NCBI RefSeq assembly: GCF_039908645.1
Contig: NZ_CP150917.1
Location: 4,599,501-4,663,500, forward strand
DNA from: Pseudomonas helvetica
GTDB lineage: Bacteria > Pseudomonadota > Gammaproteobacteria > Pseudomonadales > Pseudomonadaceae
Direction of reading: 5' to 3'
Length of the DNA: 64,000 nucleotides
The stretch's first letter is position 1, and the number at the start of each line of letters is the position of its first letter. This document shows, in pieces, positions 52,235 through 62,156 of the stretch. Made by a program: the position numbers and the translations under genes. The notes under the pieces were generated by a model. That model was not told where the DNA came from. It saw nothing but the letters and a program-made list of their open reading frames with translations, and made no database searches.

Positions 52235-52482
52235 GGAGGATTCCCGACGACAAAAAGCGGCTGGAACAGACCGCATGAACAGACTTGAGCAAGGCTGTGA
52301 CCGCCGGCCTGCGCAAAACATTCACGCAATCGATGGAAGTTTTCACTCTGTCATAACGATAGCCGGTTAACGGCTATACCTTATACAGCCACGAGCGAGG
52401 TCACCAGCACGGGCATTTTCGGTTTTTTTAACACGATATGCCTCTGCCCGTCGGCCCGAGGATGGCCGCTGCCCCTCAAGCC

Positions 52483-52491
52483 TGATAAAAT
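52483..52491 (+). promoter_or_regulatory. Possible extended -10 promoter of purM
   Basis: TGATAAAAT (extended TGn plus TAAAAT) 129 nt upstream of the purM start; no convincing -35. The remaining sequence of the 385-nt gap 52235-52619 shows no gene or repeat. Confidence 0.35.
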
Positions 52492-52619
52492 CGCGCGCCT
52501 TCGTAGACCGGCAACGGCTGGGTACTCTGAAATACTTGCGCGGCAATCGTGCCAGACGTATTTCAGCGCACTCGCCGAACTCGGTCGTTACCCCTGAATC
52601 CCCCCTAAAGGCCTGGATC

Positions 52620-53678
52620 ATGAGCAAGCAACCCTCCCTGAGCTACAAGGACGCCGGTGTAGACATCGACGCCGGTGAAGCATTGGTCGAACGCATCAAG
52701 AGCGTCGCCAAGCGCACTGCGCGCCCGGAAGTCATGGGCGGCCTGGGCGGTTTCGGCGCCCTCTGCGAAATCCCGGCTGGCTACAAGCAGCCCGTGCTGG
52801 TATCCGGCACCGACGGCGTCGGCACCAAGCTGCGCCTGGCTCTGAACCTGAACAAGCACGACAGCATCGGCATCGACCTGGTTGCCATGTGCGTCAACGA
52901 CCTGGTGGTCTGCGGTGCCGAACCGCTGTTCTTCCTCGACTACTACGCCACCGGCAAACTGAACGTCGACACCGCCGCTCAAGTCGTCACCGGCATCGGT
53001 GCTGGCTGCGAACTGTCCGGCTGCTCGCTAGTGGGCGGTGAAACCGCTGAAATGCCTGGCATGTACGAAGGCGAAGACTACGACCTGGCCGGCTTCTGCG
53101 TGGGCGTGGTCGAGAAGTCGGAAATCATCGACGGTTCGAAAGTTGCCGCTGGCGATGCCCTGCTCGCCCTGCCGTCTTCCGGCCCGCACTCCAACGGCTA
53201 CTCGCTGATCCGCAAGATCATCGAAGTGTCGGGTGCAGACATCGAAAACATCCAGCTCGACGGCAAGCCGCTGACCGACCTGCTGATGGCGCCAACCCGT
53301 ATCTACGTCAAGCCGCTGCTCAAGCTGATCAAAGACACCGGCGCAGTCAAGGCCATGGCCCACATCACCGGTGGCGGCCTGCTCGACAACATCCCGCGCG
53401 TCCTGCCAAAAGGCGCTCAGGCGGTGGTTGACGTAGCGAGCTGGACCCGTCCGGCCGTGTTCGACTGGCTGCAAGAGAAAGGCAACGTCGACGAAACCGA
53501 AATGCACCGTGTGCTGAACTGCGGCGTCGGCATGGTGATCTGCGTTGCCCAGGAGCACGTTGAAACCGCCCTGAACGTACTGCGTGAAGCCGGCGAGCAG
53601 CCTTGGGTCATCGGTCAGATCGCTACCGCTGCCGAAGGCGCGGCTCAGGTTGAACTGAAGAACCTCAAGGCGCATTGA
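52620..53678 (+). CDS. purM: Phosphoribosylformylglycinamidine cyclo-ligase
   Basis: 352 residues, AIR synthase. [22 protein letters not shown] and [13 protein letters not shown] at the N-terminus; [28 protein letters not shown], and [17 protein letters not shown] are family hallmarks. It makes aminoimidazole ribotide from FGAM and ATP in purine synthesis. ATG 52620 has AAGG 8 nt before it. Its stop overlaps the start of purN by one base. Confidence 0.98.
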   Translation: MSKQPSLSYKDAGVDIDAGEALVERIKSVAKRTARPEVMGGLGGFGALCEIPAGYKQPVLVSGTDGVGTKLRLALNLNKHDSIGIDLVAMCVNDLVVCGAEPLFFLDYYATGKLNVDTAAQVVTGIGAGCELSGCSLVGGETAEMPGMYEGEDYDLAGFCVGVVEKSEIIDGSKVAAGDALLALPSSGPHSNGYSLIRKIIEVSGADIENIQLDGKPLTDLLMAPTRIYVKPLLKLIKDTGAVKAMAHITGGGLLDNIPRVLPKGAQAVVDVASWTRPAVFDWLQEKGNVDETEMHRVLNCGVGMVICVAQEHVETALNVLREAGEQPWVIGQIATAAEGAAQVELKNLKAH

Positions 53679-54340
53679 TGCAAGAGCAGATGTCCGCCAC
53701 CTGTGATGTTGTGGTGCTGTTGTCCGGCACCGGCAGTAACTTGCAGGCCTTGATCGACGACGCGCAGAACGCGGACAACCCTGTGCGCATTCGCGCCGTG
53801 ATCTCGAACCGCGCTGATGCCTACGGCCTTCAGCGCGCCAGGGATGCGGGTATCGACACCCGCACCCTGGATCACAAGGCTTTCGAAGGTCGCGAGGCCT
53901 TCGATGCCGCCTTGATCGAATTGATCGACGCCTTCCAACCCAAGCTTGTGGTACTGGCCGGATTCATGCGTATTCTCAGCGCTGATTTCGTCCGTCACTA
54001 TCAGGGTCGCCTGCTCAATATCCATCCTTCGCTGCTACCCAAATACAAAGGGTTACACACTCATCAGCGAGCGCTGGAAGCCGGCGACACCGAACATGGC
54101 TGCAGCGTGCACTTCGTCACCGAGGAACTCGATGGCGGACCACTGGTCGTACAGGCAGTAATACCGGTAGAGTTGCACGATTCGCCGCAAAGTCTGGCGC
54201 AACGGGTTCACGCCCGCGAACACCAGATTTACCCGATGGCCGTACGCTGGTTTGCCGAGGGCCGACTGAGCCTTGGCGAACAAGGTGCTTTACTGGATGG
54301 TCAGTTACTCGCGGCCAGCGGTCACTTGATTCGAAACTAG
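53678..54340 (+). CDS. purN: Phosphoribosylglycinamide formyltransferase
   Basis: 220 residues. LLSGTGSNLQALID binds the ribotide, VLAGFMRILSADFVRHYQGR and LLNIHPSLLPKYKGLHTHQ include the catalytic Asn/His, and HFVTEELDGGP the Asp. It formylates GAR with 10-formyl-THF. ATG 53678 overlaps the purM stop (TGATG); ATG 53690 would also be possible. Confidence 0.97.
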   Translation: MQEQMSATCDVVVLLSGTGSNLQALIDDAQNADNPVRIRAVISNRADAYGLQRARDAGIDTRTLDHKAFEGREAFDAALIELIDAFQPKLVVLAGFMRILSADFVRHYQGRLLNIHPSLLPKYKGLHTHQRALEAGDTEHGCSVHFVTEELDGGPLVVQAVIPVELHDSPQSLAQRVHAREHQIYPMAVRWFAEGRLSLGEQGALLDGQLLAASGHLIRN

Positions 54341-54348
54341 GAGATTTT

Positions 54349-55062
54349 ATGCGTCGCGCCCTGCTCTTCGCTTGTGCTCTGCTCGCCCTGCCCCTTGCGC
54401 AGGCGGCAGACCTTCAACCGTTCTCCGCCAGCTACACCGCCGACTGGAAGCAGCTCCCGATGAGCGGTTCGGCCGAACGCAGCCTGTCGAAAAATGATAA
54501 CGGCTCCTGGACCTTGAATTTCAAGGCCTCCATGCTGGTCGCCAGCCTGACCGAAGAAAGCACCCTGAAGCTGGACAAGGACGCCTTGCTGCCCCAGTCA
54601 TATCGCTTCGAACGCGGCGGCCTGGGTAAAGCCAAGAAGGTCAATCTGGACTTCGACTGGACCACCAAGATGGTCACCGGCACTGATCGCGGCGATCCGG
54701 TCAAGGTACCGCTCAACACCGGCATGCTGGACAAGTCCACCTACCAACTGGCGCTGCAGCGCGATGTAGCCGCCGGCAAAAAAAGCATGAGCTACCAAGT
54801 GGTCGAAGGTGAAGACACCGACACCTACGACTTCCGCGTGATTGGCCAGGAAAAAGTCCAGACCAAAGCGGGCTCGGTCGATGCGATCAAGGTCGAACGT
54901 GTTCGCGACCCGACACAGAACAAACGCATCACCGAAATGTGGTTCGCCAAGGACTGGGGCTACATCCTGGTAGCCCTGCGCCAGGTCGAGACCGACGGCA
55001 AGGAGTACAACATCATGCTCCTCGACGGTACGGTTGACGGCAAGGCTGTCAAAGGCAGCTAA
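54349..55062 (+). CDS. DUF3108 domain-containing exported protein
   Basis: 237 residues. Signal peptide ALLFACALLALPLAQAA. The rest is a beta-rich DUF3108 domain: FSASYTADWKQLPMSGSAER, and the C-terminal TEMWFAKDWGYILVALRQVE. Function unknown, periplasmic. AGGAG 6 nt upstream of the ATG. It follows purN after 8 nt and ends with a terminator, so it is the last gene of the purMN transcript. Confidence 0.88.
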   Translation: MRRALLFACALLALPLAQAADLQPFSASYTADWKQLPMSGSAERSLSKNDNGSWTLNFKASMLVASLTEESTLKLDKDALLPQSYRFERGGLGKAKKVNLDFDWTTKMVTGTDRGDPVKVPLNTGMLDKSTYQLALQRDVAAGKKSMSYQVVEGEDTDTYDFRVIGQEKVQTKAGSVDAIKVERVRDPTQNKRITEMWFAKDWGYILVALRQVETDGKEYNIMLLDGTVDGKAVKGS

Positions 55063-55083
55063 GCAAGCAGCTCGAAATGAAGA

Positions 55084-55112
55084 AGCCTCGCGATTGCGAG
55101 GCTTTTTTTCGC
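55084..55112 (+). terminator. Terminator of the purMN-DUF3108 operon
   Basis: 9-bp stem (55084-55092 with 55097-55105), loop GATT, then a run of Ts. Confidence 0.93.
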
Positions 55113-55329
55113 CTGTCGTTTTGTGTCCAAGCCCTTGGAAACATGAAACTTCTGTCATGAAACCCAACGCCCTGCGACCGAATGTCACGGCCTGCAAGGG
55201 CTGCGGGATTTTTTCAATTTCTGCAAAAGATCGTTACCGATCGCAGGCATTTACTTAGCAAGCTAACAAAACATATAACAAAGGCCTGCACACGCCTTGC
55301 TGCAGAACAATTGAGATTGGAGCCAGCAG

Positions 55330-55518
55330 ATGACTGTAAAAGTAACTGAACGCGACGATTCACATAAATCCCACGAAGGCGTAGCCGCCGGCATCCGGAT
55401 CTGGGACGTCTATCAACAAGACATGCTGGTGGGGATGTTCCACTCCGAGAGCGATGCCCACAGCTACAAGGCCGAACTGGAAAATCTGGAACAGCAACGA
55501 GACGCCCGTTCCGTGTAA
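55330..55518 (+). CDS. Small conserved hypothetical protein (62 aa)
   Basis: 62 residues, charged, soluble: SHEGVAAGIRIWDVYQQDML, VGMFHSESDAHSYKAELENL. GGAG lies 8 nt before the ATG. No domain name that I can assign. It is followed by the terminator split by the MITE-like element. Confidence 0.72.
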   Translation: MTVKVTERDDSHKSHEGVAAGIRIWDVYQQDMLVGMFHSESDAHSYKAELENLEQQRDARSV

Positions 55519-55535
55519 TGACCGCATTGAAAACA

Positions 55536-55752
55536 ACAAACCCCGCCAATGAGCGTAATGCTGTTCACTTAAGCCGATGTTTCAGGCACAACCGCAGTTG
55601 TGGCGAGGGAGCTTGCTCCCGCTGGGGCGCGAAGCGGCCCTGAATTGGGCCTGCTACGCAGTCCAGCGGGAGCAAGCTCCCTCGCCACAGATACTTCTCA
55701 GGCCTCCAGACTTCCTTAAGTGAACAGCATTACGCCAATGAGCGGGGTTTGT
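55536..55752. terminator. Terminator stem split by an inserted element
   Basis: ACAAACCCCGC (55536-55546) and GCGGGGTTTGT (55742-55752) would form an 11-bp stem with a 6-nt loop if the insert 55556-55732 were absent. It lies between convergent genes, so it probably served both. Confidence 0.65.
55556..55732. mobile_element. MITE-like palindromic element with internal REP pair
   Basis: 177 nt with perfect 18-nt terminal inverted repeats (TAATGCTGTTCACTTAAG and its complement), flanked on both sides by the direct repeat CGCCAATGAGCG (55544-55555 and 55733-55744), which looks like a target-site duplication. Inside is an inverted REP pair (55599-55689, TGTGGCGAGGGAGCTTGCTC type). No coding sequence; it would need a transposase supplied elsewhere. 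Confidence 0.7.
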
Positions 55753-55774
55753 CGTTGTTGCAACCTTTAAAGGC

Positions 55775-56317
55775 TTACCACATCAGATCGTCAGGGATCT
55801 GATAGGCCGCGTACGGATCGTCTTCGGCGCTGACTTCTTCTGTCTTCACATTCAGTTGCACGATACGTTGTGGATCGCGCTCCTGGATCTTCAGGGCCGC
55901 TTCACGCGGGATCACTTCGTAACCGCCGGCGTGATGCACGATCGCCAGGGAACCGCTGCTGAGCTTGTTGCGCATCAGGGTGTTGACGCAGATGCGCTTG
56001 ACCTTCTTGTCGTCCACGAAGTTGTAGTAGTCCTCAGTGGTCAACTTCGGCAGGCGCGAGACTTCGATCAATTGCTTGACCTGTGCGGCACGGGCCTTCT
56101 GCTCGGCCTTTTCCTGCTGCTGGCGATTGAGTTCCTGGTCGCGCTTGACCTTCTCGGCCATGGCCTCCTGGGCCGCGCGCTGCTGGGAATCATCGAGTTC
56201 GATCTGACCTTTGTGGGCCAGACGTTGCTGCTTCTGTTTTTCTTTGCCGACCTGTTTGGCCTGCTTTTGGTTGACCAGCCCTGCTTTGAGCAACTGGTCG
56301 CGAAGGGAAAGGCTCAT
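55775..56317 (-). CDS. DUF2058 (YaiL-like) protein
   Basis: 180 residues. SLRDQLLKAGLVNQKQAKQV at the N-terminus, a long Lys/Gln/Glu-rich helix (30-100), and the C-terminal YYNFVDDKKVKRICVNTLMR and GYEVIPREAALKI. Nucleoprotein/polynucleotide-associated YaiL family by name; function unclear. Cytosolic. Confidence 0.85.
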   Translation of the reverse strand: MSLSLRDQLLKAGLVNQKQAKQVGKEKQKQQRLAHKGQIELDDSQQRAAQEAMAEKVKRDQELNRQQQEKAEQKARAAQVKQLIEVSRLPKLTTEDYYNFVDDKKVKRICVNTLMRNKLSSGSLAIVHHAGGYEVIPREAALKIQERDPQRIVQLNVKTEEVSAEDDPYAAYQIPDDLMW

Positions 56318-56342
56318 GGTGCTTACTCACTTAGGCAACAGC

Positions 56343-57176
56343 TCAGCCGCAGCTGGGCAAATTCTTTTCCTGACGTTTGGCTTCGCCCCACAAGGCGTCC
56401 AACTCTTCGAGGGTGCAATCTTCTATGGGACGGAGGGTGTCGCGCAATGCCTGTTCGATAAATCGGAAGCGTCTTTCAAACTTGCTGTTGGCGCCGCGCA
56501 ATGCACTTTCGGGATCGACCTTGAGGTGACGCGCCAGGTTGACCACTGAAAACAGCAGATCGCCGACTTCGTCACTGATCGCTGTCGCGTCGTTATCCGC
56601 CATGGCTTCAAGCACTTCATCAAGCTCTTCGCGGACCTTATCGAGCACCGGCAATGCATCCGGCCAGTCGAAACCCACCTGCCCCGCGCGCTTCTGCAGC
56701 TTGGCCGAACGGGACAACGCCGGCAGCGCTGCCGGCACATCATCGAGCAAGGACAATTGTTCAGGGGCCAGGGACTTCTCGGCCCGCTCCTCGGCCTTGA
56801 TCTCCTCCCAGCGCTGCTTGACCTGCTCCTCACTGAGGCGCGGGATATCCAGCGGTGCGTACAGATCACCTGTCGGGAATACATGGGGATGACGACGAAT
56901 CAGTTTGCGGGTGATGCTGTCGACCACACCGTCGAACTCGAAACGCCCTTCTTCCCGCGCCAGTTGGCTGTAATACACCACCTGGAACAGCAGATCGCCC
57001 AGCTCACCCTGTAAATGATCGAAGTCGCCACGCTCGATGGCATCAGCCACCTCGTAGGCCTCTTCCAGGGTATGCGGGACGATGGTCTGGTACGTTTGCT
57101 TGATATCCCACGGACAGCCGAACTGCGGATCCCGCAGGCGGTTCATCAGGTGTAGCAAGTCTTGAAGTGAATACAT
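56343..57176 (-). CDS. mazG: Nucleoside triphosphate pyrophosphohydrolase MazG
   Basis: 277 residues with two MazG repeats: LMNRLRDPQFGCPWDIKQTY, HTLEEAYEVADAIERGDFDH and LQGELGDLLFQVVYYSQLA in the first; VREELDEVLEAMA, SDEVGDLLFSVVNLARHL in the second. The EEAYE and ExxD residues bind magnesium. It degrades NTPs to NMPs. In E. coli it also lowers ppGpp, and here it lies next to relA in the same direction (149-nt gap with a REP). Confidence 0.95.
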   Translation of the reverse strand: MYSLQDLLHLMNRLRDPQFGCPWDIKQTYQTIVPHTLEEAYEVADAIERGDFDHLQGELGDLLFQVVYYSQLAREEGRFEFDGVVDSITRKLIRRHPHVFPTGDLYAPLDIPRLSEEQVKQRWEEIKAEERAEKSLAPEQLSLLDDVPAALPALSRSAKLQKRAGQVGFDWPDALPVLDKVREELDEVLEAMADNDATAISDEVGDLLFSVVNLARHLKVDPESALRGANSKFERRFRFIEQALRDTLRPIEDCTLEELDALWGEAKRQEKNLPSCG

Positions 57177-57195
57177 CTATCAATCTCTTCACACT

Positions 57196-57272
57196 GTAGG
57201 AGCAAAGCTAGCTCGTGATGGCGGCACGCATGACACACCGCTATCGCGAGCACGCTCAGCTCCTGCAAGGTC
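57196..57272. repeat. Imperfect REP pair between mazG and relA
   Basis: CTGTAGGAGCAAAGCTAGCT and an inverted partner (TATCGCGAGCACGCTCAGCT then CCTGCA), the same family as 46855-46935. Confidence 0.65.
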
Positions 57273-57325
57273 GGCGCCGTGCCAGGCAAATCGCTTTCGC
57301 GAGCCCGCCCCCACATTGATCACCG

Positions 57326-59569
57326 TCACGGGGTGCGGTTGCGCCGGGTTTCGATGATGTTCGGCAATTGGGAAATACGCCCCAACAACCGCCCCAATGC
57401 GTCCAGCCCCGGAATCTCGATGGTCAGGGACATCAACGCGGTGTTGTCCTCTTTGTTCGAGCGAGTGTTGACCGCCAGCACGTTGATCCGCTCGTTGAGC
57501 AGCACTTGCGACACGTCACGCAGCAGACCGGAACGGTCGTAGGCACGAATGATGATGTCCACCGGATAGGTCAACACCGGCACCGGGCCCCAGCTGACCT
57601 GGATGATCCGCTCAGGCTCGCGCCCGGCCAGCTGCAGCACCGAGGCGCAGTCCTGGCGGTGAATGCTGACGCCACGACCCTGAGTGATGTAGCCGACGAT
57701 CGCATCACCCGGCAACGGCTGGCAGCAGCCGGCCATTTGGGTCATCAGGTTGCCGACGCCCTGGATCTGGATGTCGCCGCGCTTGCCCGGCTTGTAGCCA
57801 GTGGCTTTGCGCGGAATCAGTTCCAGCTGTTCGTTGCCGCGTTCCGGCTCGACCAGTTGCTGCGCCAGGTTGACCAGTTGCGCCAGGCGCAAATCGCCGG
57901 CACCTAACGCTGCAAACATGTCCTCGGCGGTTTTCATGTTGGCCTTGTCGGCCAGCTTTTCGAAATCCACCTGCGGCAGACCGAGGCGATTGAGTTCGCG
58001 CTCGAACAGGGTTTTACCGGCCGCGACGTTCTGGTCACGCGCCTGCAACTTGAACCAGTGAACGATTTTTGCCCGCGCTCGCGAGGTGGTGATGTAACCC
58101 AGGTTCGGGTTCAGCCAGTCGCGGCTCGGCGTGCCGTGCTTGCTGGTGATGATCTCGACCTGCTCACCGGTCTGCAGGCTGTAGTTGAGCGGAACAATCC
58201 GCCCGTTGATCTTCGCGCCCCGGCAGTTATGACCGATTTCGGTGTGTACGCGGTAGGCGAAGTCCAGCGGTGTGGCGCCTTTTGGCAAGTCGATCGCGTG
58301 ACCGTCGGGGGTAAAGATGTACACCCGATCCGGCTCGATATCGACCCGTAGCTGTTCCGCCAGACCACCGATATCGCCCAGCTCTTCGTGCCACTCGAGC
58401 ACCTGACGCAGCCAGGAGATTTTCTCTTCGTAGTGATTGGAGCCGGATTTGACGTCGGTGCCCTTGTAGCGCCAGTGCGCGCAAACGCCCAGCTCGGCCT
58501 CTTCGTGCATCGCGTGGGTGCGGATCTGTACTTCCAGCACCTTGCCTTCAGGGCCGATGACCGCAGTGTGCAGCGAGCGGTAGCCGTTCTCTTTCGGGTT
58601 GGCGATGTAGTCGTCGAACTCTTTCGGGATGTGCCGCCACAAGGTGTGGACGATGCCCAGCGCGGTGTAGCAGTCGCGCATTTCCGGCACCAGCACGCGC
58701 ACCGCACGCACGTCGTAGATCTGGCTGAATTCCAGACCCTTGCGCTGCATTTTGCGCCAGATCGAATAGATGTGTTTGGCCCGGCCGCTGATGTCGGCAT
58801 CGACGCCGGTAGCCTGCAATTCGGCCTGCAACTGGTTCATCACATCACTGATGAACCGCTCGCGATCAAGGCGTCGCTCATGCAACAACTTGGCGATCTG
58901 CTTGTACTGGTCAGGCTCCAGGTAACGGAAGGACAAGTCCTCCAGCTCCCATTTGATATGACCGATGCCAAGACGGTGAGCCAGCGGCGCATAGATGTCG
59001 AAGACTTCCCGGGCGACCCGGTTGCGCTTTTCGTCATCGGCGGTTTTCACCGCACGGATCGCGCAGGTGCGCTCGGCCAGTTTGATCAGCGCGACGCGGA
59101 CGTCGTCGACCATGGCCACGAGCATCTTGCGCAGGTTTTCCACCTGGCCCTGAGAGCCCAGCACCAACGATTGGCGCGGGCTCAGGCTAGCGCTGATCGC
59201 TGCCATGCGCTGCACGCCATCGATCAGTTTGGCGACCACCGGACCAAAGCGCTGGCTGACGGCCGGCAGCTGGATATGGCCTTCGCGTACGCCACGGTAA
59301 AGAATTGCCGCGACCAGCGAATCCTGATCGAGCTTGAGGTCGGCGAGGATCTCTGCGATCTCAAGGCCCGTACGAAAACTCGACGTGCCTTCGGCCCAGA
59401 GATTCTTCGCCGCTTTGTCTTGCTGTTCGGCCTGACGAGCGAACTCGCAGGCTTCTTTCAAGGCTTCGCGATCCAGTGCCGGATCGACACTGACCGCATG
59501 ATCGAGCCAAGCCTCGAGATTGATACTGCCGTCGGTATTGATCGGCTGGTGTGCTCTCACCTGTACCAT
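57326..59569 (-). CDS. relA: GTP diphosphokinase (ppGpp synthetase) RelA
   Basis: 747 residues, the usual RelA length. A degenerate HD domain (HD replaced, as in RAAILYRGV..., so no hydrolase), the synthetase domain (HIYSIWRKMQRKG, QIYDVRAVRVLVP), TGS domain (FTPDGHAIDLPKGATPLDFA), zinc-finger/helical part (CCQPLPGDAIVGYI), and the C-terminal ACT domain (DRSGLLRDVSQVL). Bound to stalled ribosomes it makes (p)ppGpp. AAGG 8 nt upstream of ATG. Confidence 0.97.
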   Translation of the reverse strand: MVQVRAHQPINTDGSINLEAWLDHAVSVDPALDREALKEACEFARQAEQQDKAAKNLWAEGTSSFRTGLEIAEILADLKLDQDSLVAAILYRGVREGHIQLPAVSQRFGPVVAKLIDGVQRMAAISASLSPRQSLVLGSQGQVENLRKMLVAMVDDVRVALIKLAERTCAIRAVKTADDEKRNRVAREVFDIYAPLAHRLGIGHIKWELEDLSFRYLEPDQYKQIAKLLHERRLDRERFISDVMNQLQAELQATGVDADISGRAKHIYSIWRKMQRKGLEFSQIYDVRAVRVLVPEMRDCYTALGIVHTLWRHIPKEFDDYIANPKENGYRSLHTAVIGPEGKVLEVQIRTHAMHEEAELGVCAHWRYKGTDVKSGSNHYEEKISWLRQVLEWHEELGDIGGLAEQLRVDIEPDRVYIFTPDGHAIDLPKGATPLDFAYRVHTEIGHNCRGAKINGRIVPLNYSLQTGEQVEIITSKHGTPSRDWLNPNLGYITTSRARAKIVHWFKLQARDQNVAAGKTLFERELNRLGLPQVDFEKLADKANMKTAEDMFAALGAGDLRLAQLVNLAQQLVEPERGNEQLELIPRKATGYKPGKRGDIQIQGVGNLMTQMAGCCQPLPGDAIVGYITQGRGVSIHRQDCASVLQLAGREPERIIQVSWGPVPVLTYPVDIIIRAYDRSGLLRDVSQVLLNERINVLAVNTRSNKEDNTALMSLTIEIPGLDALGRLLGRISQLPNIIETRRNRTP

Positions 59570-59691
59570 CTTGCTTACCTTCCCTACGACGCAGATTCAA
59601 TGCGTCAAATCGCTGACCTTCGTTGCTCATGCGCCCTTGCCGGGCTGAATGGCTGATGCATGAGCGGTCTGGTCGGACCAGACGAGCCATC

Positions 59692-61044
59692 CTAGCTCGC
59701 TTCAAATAACGCCATGGCCTCGACATGTGCCGTCTGAGGAAACATATCGAGGATCCCGGCACGTTTTAACCGGTAGCCCTGCTTGATCAGTTCGACCGTG
59801 TCGCGGGCCAAAGTTGCCGGGTTGCACGACACATAAACCAAGCGCTTGGCACCCAGTGATGCGAGTGTGCGCACCACCTCGAAAGCACCGTCGCGCGGTG
59901 GGTCCAAGAGTACCGCAGAAAAGCCCTCGCTGGCCCATTTGGCATCAGCCAAAGGCTGGGATAAATCGGCCTGAAAAAACTTCGCGTTATGCAGATTGTT
60001 GCTAGCGGCATTCGCAGCGGCGCGCTCGACCATGGCCTGCACACCTTCCACCGCTACCACTTCACGGACTTTCTGCGCCAGCGGCAAGGCAAAGTTACCC
60101 AAGCCACAGAACAGATCGAGCACGCGTTCGTCAGCGGCAGGCTTCAGCCATTCCAGCGCCTGGGCGACCATCGCTTCATTGACCCCGGCATTCACCTGAA
60201 TGAAGTCACCCGGGCGATACGCCAGTTCAAGATCCCATTGCTCAAGTCGGTAACCCAACGCCTGATCGGCATCGACCGGTTGCGGCTCTCCTTCTCCATG
60301 CAGCCACAATTGGGCGTCATGGAATGCGCAGAATTCCTTGAGAATGCTCAGGTCGTTTTCAGACAGTGGCGCCATGTGCCGCAACAACAAGGCCAGGGAT
60401 GAACCGGCGAACAACTCCACATGACCCAACGCTTGAGGCTTGCTCAAACGCCTGAGCATTTCCGGCAAGCCACTCATGATCGGCTGCAAGGGCTGTACCA
60501 GCACCGGGCAATCGTTGATACCGACGATGTCCTGGCTGCCGGCGGCACGAAAACCGACTTCGAGTTTTTTCGTCTTCACGTCCCAACGCACCGCCACCCG
60601 GGCGCGACGTCGGTAGGCGAACTCAGGACCGCTCAAGGGCTCCGCCCACTGCTCGGGTTCGACACCCGCTACCCGCGACAACTGCTCGGCGAGCATGCGC
60701 TGTTTCAGGGCGAGTTGTTCGCTGTGGGGCAGATGCTGCACGCTGCAACCACCGCAGCGCCCGGCATGGGCGCACGGTGCCGGACGACGCAATTGATTGG
60801 CGACGAAAACGCGCTCGGTGCGTGCCTCGACAACTTTGCCGTGGGCACCCAGGACGCGCGCCTCGACTTCTTCACCAGCCAAAGCACCGATGACGAACCA
60901 GGTACGACCTTCGAAAAACGCGATACCGCGACCGTCATTGGCCAGACGCTCGATGCTCAAGCGCTGCTTTTTGCCGGTCGGGACTTGCGGGGCCTTGCTG
61001 CCGCCAGTGGGTTGGAAGCGCAGGCCTCTCTCTTGCTTGGCCAT
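59692..61044 (-). CDS. rlmD: 23S rRNA (uracil-1939-C5)-methyltransferase RlmD
   Basis: 450 residues. N-terminal TRAM domain; a Cys cluster [14 protein letters not shown] for the Fe-S centre; SAM site [16 protein letters not shown]; catalytic [14 protein letters not shown] with nucleophile Cys; LDPPRDGA. It methylates U1939 in 23S rRNA. ATG overlaps the cysM stop (TGATG). Confidence 0.96.
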   Translation of the reverse strand: MAKQERGLRFQPTGGSKAPQVPTGKKQRLSIERLANDGRGIAFFEGRTWFVIGALAGEEVEARVLGAHGKVVEARTERVFVANQLRRPAPCAHAGRCGGCSVQHLPHSEQLALKQRMLAEQLSRVAGVEPEQWAEPLSGPEFAYRRRARVAVRWDVKTKKLEVGFRAAGSQDIVGINDCPVLVQPLQPIMSGLPEMLRRLSKPQALGHVELFAGSSLALLLRHMAPLSENDLSILKEFCAFHDAQLWLHGEGEPQPVDADQALGYRLEQWDLELAYRPGDFIQVNAGVNEAMVAQALEWLKPAADERVLDLFCGLGNFALPLAQKVREVVAVEGVQAMVERAAANAASNNLHNAKFFQADLSQPLADAKWASEGFSAVLLDPPRDGAFEVVRTLASLGAKRLVYVSCNPATLARDTVELIKQGYRLKRAGILDMFPQTAHVEAMALFEAS

Positions 61045-61946
61045 CAGTTGGGTGCGTCGAAAATGCCGGTCGACAAGTAACGGTCGCCACGGTCACAAAT
61101 GATCGCGACCATCACCGCATTTTCGACTTCTTTGGACAGGCGCAGCATCGCGGCTACAGCACCACCCGAGGACACGCCACAGAAGATCCCTTCTTCGCGC
61201 GCCAGACGACGGGTCACGTCTTCGGCTTCGCTTTGGGCCATGTCGACGATCCGGTCAACCCGATCGGCTTGATAGATCTTCGGCAGGTATTCCTGCGGCC
61301 AGCGACGGATACCCGGAATCGCCGAGCCTTCCATCGGTTGCAGGCCGACGATCTGCACCGCCGGATTCTGTTCTTTCAGGTAACGCGAGACACCCATGAT
61401 GGTGCCCGTGGTGCCCATGGAACTGATGAAATGAGTAATGGTGCCCTGGGTCTGGCGCCAGATTTCCGGGCCGGTACCGGTGTAATGCGCCTCGGGGTTG
61501 TCGCCGTTGGCGAACTGGTCGAGCACCTTGCCGCGACCCTCAGCCTGCATCCGCTCGGCGAGGTCGCGAGCACCTTCCATGCCCTCTTCCTGGCTGACCA
61601 GAATCAGCTCCGCGCCATAAGCGGTCATCGCAGCCTTGCGTTCAGCGCTGGAGTTGTCGGGCATGATCAGGATCATCTTGTAACCCTTGATCGCCGCGGC
61701 CATGGCCAGGGCAATCCCGGTGTTGCCGGAGGTCGCCTCGATCAGCGTATCGCCAGCATGGATCTGCCCACGCAACTCGGCACGGGTAATCATCGACAGC
61801 GCCGGACGGTCCTTGACCGAACCCGCCGGGTTATTACCCTCGAGCTTGAGCAGCAGGGTGTTGCTGGTGGCGCCGGGCAGGCGCTGCAAACGAACCAGCG
61901 GAGTGTTGCCGACGCAATCGGCGATGGTTGGGTACTGCAAGGTCAT
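61044..61946 (-). CDS. cysM: Cysteine synthase B (O-acetylserine sulfhydrylase)
   Basis: 300 residues, PLP fold type [25 protein letters not shown] lysine in [15 protein letters not shown]; the phosphate loop [20 protein letters not shown]. It makes cysteine from O-acetylserine with sulfide or thiosulfate. ATG 61946 chosen by the family start; the longer frame has no coding features. First gene of cysM-rlmD. Confidence 0.96.
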   Translation of the reverse strand: MTLQYPTIADCVGNTPLVRLQRLPGATSNTLLLKLEGNNPAGSVKDRPALSMITRAELRGQIHAGDTLIEATSGNTGIALAMAAAIKGYKMILIMPDNSSAERKAAMTAYGAELILVSQEEGMEGARDLAERMQAEGRGKVLDQFANGDNPEAHYTGTGPEIWRQTQGTITHFISSMGTTGTIMGVSRYLKEQNPAVQIVGLQPMEGSAIPGIRRWPQEYLPKIYQADRVDRIVDMAQSEAEDVTRRLAREEGIFCGVSSGGAVAAMLRLSKEVENAVMVAIICDRGDRYLSTGIFDAPN

Positions 61947-62057
61947 GGCGTATTCGCAATCCAGACTGCGGGGGCGACCATCATACCGGCAAACGTGCGC
62001 AGGCCATATCACGCAAAGTGTGGTGCTTATGGCTAATGGGAATAAGCGCTGGTATTG

Positions 62058-62150
62058 ACTCAGATCGTTCCCACGCTCTGCGTGGGAATGCAGCCCGTGG
62101 CGCTCTGCGCTACATGCGCCCAGATGCGGGATGCAGAGCGTCCCTAGAGG
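62058..62150. repeat. Intergenic repeat with TTCCCACGC-TCT-GCGTGGGAA hairpin
   Basis: GATCGTTCCCACGCTCTGCG followed by TGGGAATGCAG and an imperfect inverted copy (GGGATGCAGAGCGTCCC) 30 nt on. It is a common intergenic repeat family in fluorescent pseudomonads; it may act as a terminator for the histidine kinase gene. Confidence 0.75.
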
Positions 62151-62156
62151 CATTCC

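Noticed and set aside
61947..62153. N-terminal extension of cysM by 69 codons
   Set aside because: The extension overlaps the intergenic repeat at 62058-62150 and has no similarity to cysteine synthases; the family starts at [11 protein letters not shown].
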